A stretch of DNA of 62,169 nucleotides, taken from the NCBI GenBank assembly GCA_020426005.1, contig JAGQQW010000006.1:1-62169 (forward strand). The letters are read 5' to 3'. The notes beneath the pieces are model-generated. The model was given only the letters and a program-made list of their open reading frames with translations, searched no databases and was not told the origin of the DNA. This DNA comes from Planctomycetota bacterium. GTDB taxonomy: Bacteria > Planctomycetota > UBA1135 > GCA-002748355. Both the position numbers and the translations under genes were made by a program. Positions 18,037-25,529 of this stretch are shown in pieces (the stretch's first letter is position 1; each line of letters starts with the position of its first letter).

Positions 18037-18228
18037 TCAGGCGTTGTCGAACTCTTCGGGGTCGATCCCGAGTTCCATCTCGTGCGCTTCGACGACGCGG
18101 TGCGGATCGTGGTCGTCGCTGGCCTTCTGGTTCAGGCGTTCGGCCTTGCGCTTGGCCTTCTCTTCGGCCTTCTCGCGCTTCTTCCGTTCGCGTAAGCGCT
18201 TCTGCACGCTAGGGTTAGCTTTCGCCAT
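18037..18228 (-). CDS. Small highly charged protein
   Basis: 63 residues from the ATG at 18228. An AAGGAG ribosome site lies about eight bases before it and decides the start; reading further upstream in frame gives only Arg/Pro-rich noise. Residues 8-33 are an almost pure Lys/Arg/Glu helix (KRLRERKKREKAEEKAKRKAE); the C-terminal half is acidic (EAHEMELGIDPEEFDNA). It could be a nucleic-acid- or ribosome-associated small protein, but I know of no assigned function. It sits downstream of yqeY and gyrA on the same strand with a 151-base gap. Confidence 0.75.
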   Translation of the reverse strand: MAKANPSVQKRLRERKKREKAEEKAKRKAERLNQKASDDHDPHRVVEAHEMELGIDPEEFDNA

Positions 18229-18379
18229 GAGTCCAGCTCCTTGTTGGGTCTCGCGGTTCGACCGGGGCGTATGTCCGACTGGTCCCCGGCCCTGAGGGCC
18301 AAAGATCATGCACCAAAGGTTGCAGAAGGACCAGGGCGGATCCCGGTTTCGGGCCGCGGCACACCGGGGATCAGCGCCT

Positions 18380-18832
18380 TCAGGTGCTCGAAAGCGCCTC
18401 ACCGAGGACGCGCTGGACCAGCCGCGCATCCGAGGTGGCCTTGTGCCTGGCCATCCACTCTTTCATGAATCGACCGATGTCGCGCTTGTCCTGAATGCCG
18501 AGTTCGGCGAGGAGCGCCACGACCGCCGAACGCGTCGTCTCCTCGTCCATCTGCTGCGGTAAATATTCCGCGATCCAGGCCGCTTCGCGCGCCTCGTTCT
18601 CGGACATCTCGGTCCGGCCAGCGGCATTGGCAGCTTCGACGGCGTCGAGGCGCATCTTCTGAGCTTTGCGCAGAACCGTTTGTTCCTGCTCCTCGTCGAG
18701 ACTGTCGAACCCGCCGCCTTCTCGGAAGTTCTTGAGATCGGCGAGCAGCATGCGCAACACGGTGAGCCGATCCTTCTCGCCAGCCTTGAGGGCCGTCTTC
18801 ATGTCGGCCTGGATGCGCTCCTGGATCGTCAT
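18380..18832 (-). CDS. yqeY: GatB/YqeY domain protein
   Basis: 150 residues, full length for the family. It opens MTIQERIQADMKTALKAGEK followed by RLTVLRMLLADLKN, and ends in the tail-like helix bundle (EAAWIAEYLPQQMDEE, KRDIGRFMKEWMARHK) shared with the C-terminal tRNA-binding domain of the amidotransferase GatB. YqeY proteins are thought to touch tRNA metabolism, without a proven reaction. Its ATG follows the gyrA stop by three bases, so it is co-transcribed with gyrA. Confidence 0.92.
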   Translation of the reverse strand: MTIQERIQADMKTALKAGEKDRLTVLRMLLADLKNFREGGGFDSLDEEQEQTVLRKAQKMRLDAVEAANAAGRTEMSENEAREAAWIAEYLPQQMDEETTRSAVVALLAELGIQDKRDIGRFMKEWMARHKATSDARLVQRVLGEALSST

Positions 18833-18835
18833 GCC

Positions 18836-21358
18836 TCAGTCCTCGGAACTCTCTGGGGCCGCGGGCGAGCCGGTGTCGGTGTCCGGTGCGGCGACCTCGT
18901 CCCCGTCATCTTCGTCTTCGCTCGGCACGCGGGCGCACGATGCGACTTCGTCGCCGTCGCTCAACTTGATGAAACGCACACCCTGCGTCGCGCGTCCGAT
19001 CTCGGAGATGCCCGACACCGGCGAACGAACGACCATGCCGCCCGTGGTCGTGAGCATGACTTCGTCGTTGGTCTCGACGGCGAGCACGGCGACGACTGGT
19101 CCGTTCCGTTCGGAGGTCTTGATGTTGATGATCCCCGAACCGCCGCGGCCTTGCTGGCGATACTCTTCGAGCGCGGTGCGTTTGCCGTACCCGTTCTTGC
19201 ACACCGTCAAGATCGACATGCCCTCGTCGGCGACGGCGAGCGAGACGACGACGTCCTTGCCCTTGAGGCGAATGCCGCGCACTCCGCGAGCGACGCGGCC
19301 CATGGGGCGTGCTTCCGTCTCGTCGAAGTGGATCGCCTGACCCGCGGCCGTGCCGAGGACGACGCTCTGGTGGTCGCGCAACAGGCGCACGCCGATGAGG
19401 CGATCGCCTTCGTCGAGTTGGACGGCTCGGATGCCGTTCTCACGCGGGCGCGAGTAGGCCGCGAGGACCGTCTTCTTGACGTAGCCCTGCTCGGTCGCGA
19501 ACAGCAGATACCGATCGTCGAACACGTCGACACACAGGATCTCCTGGACGCGCTCGTCCTCGGCGAGCGGGATGATGTTGACGAGAGCGCGGCCGCGCGC
19601 GGCGCGGTTCATCTCGGGCAGCTGGTAGACCTTGCGCCAGTAGGCACGTCCCTGGTTCGTGAAGAAGAGCAGGTAGTCCTTCGTCGACGCGATGAAGAGG
19701 CGCTCGAGGAAGTCCTCGTCCTTGATGTCGCCGGCGATGATGCCCTTTCCGCCGCGTCCCTGGCTGCGGTAGTTCTCGAGTGCGACGCGCTTGATGTAGC
19801 CCTGGTGACTGACCGTCACGGCCATGCGCTCTTCTTCGATCAACGCTTCGATGTCGATCGAGCGTCCGATCTCTTCTTCGTCGATCGTCGTGCGGCGTGC
19901 GTCGCCGTACTGCGAGACCATCTCTTGGGTCTGCGTGCGGATCACGTCGTGGATGAGGCGGACGTCGGCGAGCATCGCCTCGTATCCACGGATCTCTTCG
20001 AGGAGTTCGTTGTACTCGGCTTCGAGCTTCTCGATCTCGAGGCTTGTCAGGCGCGCGAGGCGCATGTCGAGCACGTGGCGTGCTTGGATCTCGCTGAGTT
20101 CGAAGCGCGACATCAAGCGCTCGCGCGCGTCGTCGACGCTGCGGCTGCTCTTGATGATCTCGACGACCTCGTCGATGTTCGCGAGCGCGATGCGCAGGCC
20201 TTCGAGGATGTGCTTGCGCTCTTCGGCCTTGCGCAGCAAGTAGCGCGTGCGCCGCGTGATGACGTCGACGCGGTGGTCGCGATACGCCTCGAGCAGCTCC
20301 TTGAACGTCATCGTCTTCGGCTGACCACGGTCGAGCGCGAGGTTGATGATCGAGAACGTCGTCTGCAGCGGCGTGAACTTGAAGAGCTGGTTGAGCGTGA
20401 CGGTCTCGTCATCGACGCTCTTCTTGAGCTCGACGACGAGGCGCATGCCGGTGCGCGCGTTGGTCTCGTTGTTGACGTCCGAGATCGTCTCGATCTTGCC
20501 GTTCTTGACGGCCTCGACGATCGACTCGACGATCGCGGCGACCGTGACCTGGTACGGGATCTCGGTGAAGACGAGCGAGCGACGCTTGGCCTTCTCTTCG
20601 ATGTGATACTTGGCGCGCACCGTGATCAGGCCGCGGCCCGTGAGGTACGCCTGCGCGATCCCACTGCGGCCCATGATCGTGCCGCCGGTCGGGAAGTCCG
20701 GGCCCGGACAGAGTTGCAGCAGCTTCTCACCGCTGATGTCCGGTTCTTCGAGCAGCGCCTCGAGCGCGGCGCCGACTTCGCCGAGGTTGTGCGGTGGCAG
20801 ACTCGTCGCCATGCCGACCGCGATCCCCGAGCTGCCGTTGCAGAGGAGGTTGGGGAAGCGACCCGGTAGCACGAGCGGCTCATCACGCGAGTCGTCGTAG
20901 TTGCGCGCGAAGTCGACCGTCTCCTTGTCGATGTCCTCGAGCATGTGCATCGAGGCTTGGGAGAGGCGGGCTTCGGTGTATCGCATCGCCGCGGGGTTGT
21001 CGGGGCGGTTGCTTCCGAAGTTGCCCTGCTTGTCGACGAGGACGTAGCGCGAGTTGAAGTCCTGGCCCATGCGCACGAGCGTCGGATAGACGACCGACTC
21101 GCCGTGCGGATGGTAGTTACCGGACGTGTCGCCGCAGATCTTGGCGCACTTACGGTGTTTGCTGCGCGGCCCGAGATTGAGGTCGTGCATCGCGACGAGG
21201 ATGCGCCGCTGCGAAGGCTTGAGGCCGTCGCGCACGTCGGGGAGCGCTCGACTGTGGATGACGCTGAGGGCGTACGTCAGGTACGACTCCTTCATCTCCT
21301 TCTCGATGAGGAGGGGAGTCGGTTCGCGGACTTCGTCCGGCTTGTTCTCGTCGGTCAT
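18836..21358 (-). CDS. gyrA: DNA gyrase subunit A
   Basis: 840 residues, normal length. The breakage-reunion domain opens with YLTYALSVIHSRALPDVRDGLKP; the active-site Tyr127 lies in AAMRYTEARL. The quinolone-pocket helix reads HPHGESVVYP (residues 83-92): the Ser equivalent to E. coli Ser83 is present (Ser88) but the Asp87 equivalent is Pro92. The coiled-coil gate follows, then a six-bladed C-terminal pinwheel with a QGRGGKG variant of the GyrA box (about residue 530) that wraps DNA and distinguishes gyrase from topoisomerase IV. The acidic tail (SEDEDDGDEVAAPDTD) is usual. An AGGAGAAAGG site lies before the ATG. It forms an operon with yqeY; gyrB is not in the window. Confidence 0.96.
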   Translation of the reverse strand: MTDENKPDEVREPTPLLIEKEMKESYLTYALSVIHSRALPDVRDGLKPSQRRILVAMHDLNLGPRSKHRKCAKICGDTSGNYHPHGESVVYPTLVRMGQDFNSRYVLVDKQGNFGSNRPDNPAAMRYTEARLSQASMHMLEDIDKETVDFARNYDDSRDEPLVLPGRFPNLLCNGSSGIAVGMATSLPPHNLGEVGAALEALLEEPDISGEKLLQLCPGPDFPTGGTIMGRSGIAQAYLTGRGLITVRAKYHIEEKAKRRSLVFTEIPYQVTVAAIVESIVEAVKNGKIETISDVNNETNARTGMRLVVELKKSVDDETVTLNQLFKFTPLQTTFSIINLALDRGQPKTMTFKELLEAYRDHRVDVITRRTRYLLRKAEERKHILEGLRIALANIDEVVEIIKSSRSVDDARERLMSRFELSEIQARHVLDMRLARLTSLEIEKLEAEYNELLEEIRGYEAMLADVRLIHDVIRTQTQEMVSQYGDARRTTIDEEEIGRSIDIEALIEEERMAVTVSHQGYIKRVALENYRSQGRGGKGIIAGDIKDEDFLERLFIASTKDYLLFFTNQGRAYWRKVYQLPEMNRAARGRALVNIIPLAEDERVQEILCVDVFDDRYLLFATEQGYVKKTVLAAYSRPRENGIRAVQLDEGDRLIGVRLLRDHQSVVLGTAAGQAIHFDETEARPMGRVARGVRGIRLKGKDVVVSLAVADEGMSILTVCKNGYGKRTALEEYRQQGRGGSGIINIKTSERNGPVVAVLAVETNDEVMLTTTGGMVVRSPVSGISEIGRATQGVRFIKLSDGDEVASCARVPSEDEDDGDEVAAPDTDTGSPAAPESSED

Positions 21359-21619
21359 GCGGGCCCTTTCTCCTGGGTGGCGCCTCGATCCGTGGCACCT
21401 GCGGGCCGGTGGAGCCCTCCCCCTCGAAGCCTCGAATGCGATGGTCGCAGGAGGCGGTTTCGCGGGGAGCGATTATCGCGACTTTCGCGGCCCCGAACAA
21501 CGGCGGAAGGGTGTGTTTTGCCGTCGCGCATGCACCGCGGTCCGGAGTTTTTTGCGTGACATGCACGCGAATTCGGGCCCCCGCAGCGGACCAATACCGC
21601 TGCGGCGGAAAGGAGACCC

Positions 21620-24067
21620 ATGATTCAAGATAAGAACTGCCCTCCGCTCGTTGGGCATTTGCTCGCGCTCGCCCTCGCGGCGACGGTCGCATGCTCGAGT
21701 CTCGCTGCGCAGACCGTCACGTTCGACGTCACGGCACCGGCGTACGGAGCAAACCCTAATGACGACATGGACGACACACTCGCGATTCGCGCAGCCTTCC
21801 AGGCTGCGATCGCTTCGCCCGCGAACGATGTCGAGGTCATCCTGCCAAAAGGCACTTACGACCTCTGCGATCCCAACGTCTTTCAGCCGTACTCGCTCGG
21901 CCCGATCTGGGTCTCGGGGAGCAATCAGAACGCCGCTGCACGCGAGGGCATCCTCGACGCGACGAATCTGACCAAGAACCTCACGATCCGCGGTAACACA
22001 GGCGTTGCTCGCCTCGTGCTTCATGGGTTCGATCCGGCCGCCAAGTCCTGGGCCGAAGCGGGTCCCGCCACGGGCGTCGGCACGATCGGCCAGGGTGGCT
22101 ATCCGCCATTCGTCTTCTTCGACGGCTGTACCGGCGACCTGACGCTTCGGGATCTCGAGATCACGATGCCCGAGGGCAATCGACCGTGGCTGCAGGGGCG
22201 GATCACGGCCCTGCACTATCCCGACCACGGCGCGTGGATCGATCTCGAGGTGCTCGATCCGAACATGGATCTACCGACAGCCGGTCCTGAACATCGCTGG
22301 AGCCACATGTGGGGCTTCCATGACCAGGGCATCAACACGCCCGGGGCGGTGCGTTCGACGATGTACGCTGCGATCGAGTACGGAAACGCTCAAGCAGAAG
22401 CAGACAACCTGCAGGCCAGAGTCAGTGTTTTGGCTCCGCGCGGGACCAGTGGCCAGATCGTTCGAGTGGCGTGTCCAGACGTGCCCTACTCGATGCAGTT
22501 CCCCGGCAGGCCGGACCAGCTCGTCGTCGGGCAGCTGCTGCTCGTTGGCTACTGCTTCCAGGAATCCTCCACGATGCACTTTCGCAACTGTGGAAACGTG
22601 CTCGTCGAAGACGTCTCGATCCGTGTCGCGCCCGCGCAGGCCATCATCGCGCGTCGCATCGACGGTGACTTCACGGCGAGGCGCGTGAACTTCCTCCCCG
22701 AGCCGGGCATGTGGGCCAGTGCGTCTCGGGACGCGAGTGGCACGTCGGGGGTCCGCGGCAACGTGACGTTCGAGGATTGCGAAGTCGAACGCATTGGCGA
22801 CGACTTCGTCAACGTCTTCGACAACTACTTCGAGTTCGACTCTGCACTGCGGTGTACGGACGGAACGTGGTGGTCCAAGATCGAAATCGGTGACGTGATC
22901 GAGGTGCGATCTCAAGACAACCTGACGTTGATCGGAACGGGGACCGCGTCGGCACCCGTGCGCACGATCAACGACGTGCTGCAGCTCAGCGGATCGCCGG
23001 ATTGGATGACGTTGATCACGCCGACGACGCGTGTCTTCAACCGAAGCGCCTTCCCGCAAACGACGAAGATCACCGGGAACCACCTGCGCTACGGCAGATC
23101 CTTCGGGATTCGGATCTCGGTTCCCAATGCAACGATCTCGGACAACGTCATCGAGTACCAGAGCAACGCGGGGATGATGATTCACAATCCCACGATCGAC
23201 TTGATCAACCCCGGTCCATTTGGCAGCAACGACAACATCGGAGAGTCTCCGCACAACGCGATCGTGCGTCGGAACGTGTTCCGCAACTGTTGCACCGAGA
23301 TTTCGCAGTTCGCCGTGCTTGCTGACCTCGTCGTGCACGCTGCTTACCCCGGTACGTTCATGGGGAATCCGACCAACATCGGACAGGCCTACTCGTCGCC
23401 GACACCGGTCATCCAGGGCGTCACGATCGAGGACAATGAGTTCACGGGCTCACGCTTCGCGGCAATGGAGATCAACAGCATCGCTGCTCCCGGAGCGACC
23501 ATTCGCGGGAATCGTATTCACGACGTGAGCTTCGACCGCGCGGGTGCACCCAATGACGCTTATTGGGACCAAGCCAACTTCGCGATTCACGTCGAGAGCA
23601 CGGCCTCGGGGATCATCGAGAACAACTCGGTGACGGGGCGCTTCACAAGCCTCGTCGGATTGGCAAACGCCAACAACGTGACTGTCGGCAGCAACAACGG
23701 TATGGCGATCCAGCGCGTTTCGGATGCCTGTTCTGGGACTCCGGTCGACATCGATATCCGCCCTGTCCGCAATCCCGTGGTCACGGGTACGTCGGAGCCG
23801 CTTCTCGCGGTGACCGGTCTCGACCCCGCGCTGCAGGCGATCGTGATCATCGCAGCGCCGAACTCCAAAGCGAGCGTCGGCAATTGTCCCGACGTCTTGA
23901 TCAACGGAACGGGAGTGCCCGTCGCGGTCGACTCCGACGGCAACGCGACGTTCCCGATCCAATACTCGGTCGGGAGCATCGGCACGACAGCCTGGTACCA
24001 GGCGCTGCAACTGGATCCCGCGACGGGCTGGCGCGTGTCCGGCATCCTGGCGATCACGCCATACTGA
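21620..24067 (+). CDS. Secreted right-handed beta-helix protein, GH110-like
   Basis: 815 residues with a signal peptide ending near SSLAAQ and an AAAGGAG ribosome site. After ANPNDDMDDTLAIRAAFQAA and ILPKGTYDL (pectate-lyase-superfamily opening) the order of elements follows GH110 alpha-1,3-galactosidases: a hydrophobic strand ALHYPDHGAWIDL, VEDVSIRVAPAQAII, FEDCEVERIGDDFVNVFDNYFEF (compare the DDA-NVHGTYL motif of GH110), GDVIEVRSQDNLTLIG, AIVRRNVFRNCCTE and VTIEDNEFTGSRF. The His/Gly of the GH110 NVHG motif is not conserved, so activity is uncertain. A C-terminal module (about 715-815) ends WYQALQLDPATGW. Likely substrate class, by inference: galactose-containing algal or glycan polymers. 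Confidence 0.75.
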   Translation: MIQDKNCPPLVGHLLALALAATVACSSLAAQTVTFDVTAPAYGANPNDDMDDTLAIRAAFQAAIASPANDVEVILPKGTYDLCDPNVFQPYSLGPIWVSGSNQNAAAREGILDATNLTKNLTIRGNTGVARLVLHGFDPAAKSWAEAGPATGVGTIGQGGYPPFVFFDGCTGDLTLRDLEITMPEGNRPWLQGRITALHYPDHGAWIDLEVLDPNMDLPTAGPEHRWSHMWGFHDQGINTPGAVRSTMYAAIEYGNAQAEADNLQARVSVLAPRGTSGQIVRVACPDVPYSMQFPGRPDQLVVGQLLLVGYCFQESSTMHFRNCGNVLVEDVSIRVAPAQAIIARRIDGDFTARRVNFLPEPGMWASASRDASGTSGVRGNVTFEDCEVERIGDDFVNVFDNYFEFDSALRCTDGTWWSKIEIGDVIEVRSQDNLTLIGTGTASAPVRTINDVLQLSGSPDWMTLITPTTRVFNRSAFPQTTKITGNHLRYGRSFGIRISVPNATISDNVIEYQSNAGMMIHNPTIDLINPGPFGSNDNIGESPHNAIVRRNVFRNCCTEISQFAVLADLVVHAAYPGTFMGNPTNIGQAYSSPTPVIQGVTIEDNEFTGSRFAAMEINSIAAPGATIRGNRIHDVSFDRAGAPNDAYWDQANFAIHVESTASGIIENNSVTGRFTSLVGLANANNVTVGSNNGMAIQRVSDACSGTPVDIDIRPVRNPVVTGTSEPLLAVTGLDPALQAIVIIAAPNSKASVGNCPDVLINGTGVPVAVDSDGNATFPIQYSVGSIGTTAWYQALQLDPATGWRVSGILAITPY

Positions 24068-24086
24068 CCAACGCGATCGGTGCCGC

Positions 24087-24104
24087 ACGCGCGTCGGTGC
24101 GCGT
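24087..24104. terminator. Hairpin between convergent genes
   Basis: ACGCGC pairs with GCGCGT across a six-base loop. It spans the 36-base gap between the GH110-like gene and the convergent TPR-like gene, where a bidirectional terminator is expected. It lacks a U-rich tract. Confidence 0.3.
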
Positions 24105-25237
24105 TAGCGGCCGGATCGCGATCTCTCGACAGGCGTCCCTTTGTCGGGTTGCTTCGAGTTCGATCCGCCGCCGCTCAGTCGAGGAGCAGGCACGGCTTTG
24201 TCGGCGGCTTCGAGGAGCGCGGACAAAGCTGCGTCGGTACTCGGGTCGCTATCCGCGGCCAGTGCCTTCTCCTCGGCGGCGACGAATGCGGCGCGCCAGC
24301 GTTTCGCGTTGTCACGCACTGCACGATAGTCGGCATCGGTCGGGATCGGGACGCCGGCCGAGACCTCTTTGTTGGCTTGCTTCCAATGGAACTCGATCGA
24401 GGCGCGCGCCCTGCGCAGGCGCGCCTTCGCTGGGTGGCCAGCCTCTTCGGCGCGGTGGAATGCCCACCACGCGAGGTGGAGGTGCCCGCGAACCGCATAG
24501 AGATCGCCGAGCGTGCGGTAGAGTTCGGCGCCCTCGAGGCCGCCGAAGCGCAGCATCCCCGCGACGGCGGTGTAGGCCTGTTCCCAGGTCGCGTGCTTGT
24601 CTTCGCGCTTCTCGATGTTGCGCGCCTTGGTCGTGAAACTCGGATACGACAGAGCGCGACTCCACTCGGCGTCCTTCAGTTGGTAGCCAGTCCACGTCAA
24701 GAAGTCGTGTTCGGACCAGAGCTCGGGGTTCTCGCGCGCCGCCATCGCGTAGCGAATCAGGTCGACTTGGAAGCGCTCGCGCCCGAAGTGCGCATCGGGG
24801 TTGATCACGAGTGCCTTCCCGAGCTCGGAGAGCGCGCGCTCGAACCCGTCCGTCTTGCCGCGCAGCGCACCGTGCACGTAGAAGGTGCCGAGATTGGCGT
24901 GATAGCGATAGCGAGCGTCCTTCGGCGCGTCGTCGAGCTTCGCGAGTGCAGCGCCCTTCTCGCGCATGACGCGCACGGCTTCGCCGTCATTCCCGAGGAA
25001 CTCGTGCGCGACAGCGAGGTCGTCATAGAGTTCGAATGCGTTCGGCTGCTCCTTCAGCAGCGCAGGGATCGTGTCGATGCGCTTCTGGTAGTACGCATCC
25101 GAATGTCGGAACCATCGTCCCGTGACGAGGTCGAAATGGCCTGGCAGGCCACGGAGTTCGTCGGCAAGCGTGTCCTTGTCCCAGAGGCACGGAAGCGCGA
25201 ACAACGCGACAGCGAATACGGCGGTGGATCGTTGCAT
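24104..25237 (-). CDS. Exported TPR-like protein of unknown function
   Basis: 377 residues from the ATG at 25237 (MQRSTAVFAVALFALPCLW), which starts a signal peptide; a TTG 12 bases upstream is also open. The body has TPR-like helix pairs: FELYDDLAVAHEFLGNDGEAVRV, YRYHANLGTFYVHGALRG with ALSELGKALVINPDAHFG, and ELYRTLGDLYAVRGHLHLAWWAFHRAEEAG. A coiled C-terminal helix and a Ser/Gly/Lys-rich tail follow. No catalytic residues. The gene probably encodes a periplasmic scaffold. Its upstream region holds the first 38-bp repeat array. Confidence 0.78.
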   Translation of the reverse strand: MQRSTAVFAVALFALPCLWDKDTLADELRGLPGHFDLVTGRWFRHSDAYYQKRIDTIPALLKEQPNAFELYDDLAVAHEFLGNDGEAVRVMREKGAALAKLDDAPKDARYRYHANLGTFYVHGALRGKTDGFERALSELGKALVINPDAHFGRERFQVDLIRYAMAARENPELWSEHDFLTWTGYQLKDAEWSRALSYPSFTTKARNIEKREDKHATWEQAYTAVAGMLRFGGLEGAELYRTLGDLYAVRGHLHLAWWAFHRAEEAGHPAKARLRRARASIEFHWKQANKEVSAGVPIPTDADYRAVRDNAKRWRAAFVAAEEKALAADSDPSTDAALSALLEAADKAVPAPRLSGGGSNSKQPDKGTPVERSRSGR

Positions 25238-25327
25238 GGTGTGCGCCAACGTCGGGGCCTGGGAGAAGTTCTCATCGTGCCGGACTTTCCGAGGTCCGTC
25301 GAGCGCGCCCCCGCACCCGCACGAAAG

Positions 25328-25452
25328 GTGCCAGGGTCAAATCCCCGTACTTTCGTGCGTGAAACGTGCCAGGGTCGTTTCGCGGTACTTTCACGCGTGT
25401 TTTGTGCCAGGGTCGTTTCGCGGCACTTTCACGCATGTTTTGTGCCAGGGTC
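25328..25452 (+). repeat. 38-bp tandem repeat array A (three units plus 11 bases)
   Basis: The 11-mer GTGCCAGGGTC recurs at 25328, 25366, 25404 and 25442, exactly 38 bases apart. Units 2 and 3 differ at few positions; unit 1 is more diverged after the 11-mer. Within a unit GTTTCGCG-type and CGC-GAAAC-type arms can pair weakly, and CACGCGTG in unit 2 is a perfect palindrome. The array lies 3' of the large HEAT-like gene (stop at 25530) and 5' of the TPR-like gene. There are no unique spacers, so it is not a CRISPR. The same unit occurs inverted at 33650-33750. Confidence 0.9.
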
Positions 25453-25529
25453 ATCGCACGCGGGACCTTGCGGCGATGGAACCTTGGCGACTCTTCGTCT
25501 CCGGCAATCGCGTGCACGGTGGGGTCGAA

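Noticed and set aside
18680..20869. A 729-codon open frame on the plus strand across gyrA
   Set aside because: It is exactly antisense to the GyrA coding region, has a repetitive Val/Asp/Arg/Leu composition from the complement of Arg/Leu/Glu codons, and no start signals.
25328..25452. Array A considered as a CRISPR
   Set aside because: The repeats are contiguous 38-base units with no unique spacers and there are no cas genes nearby.
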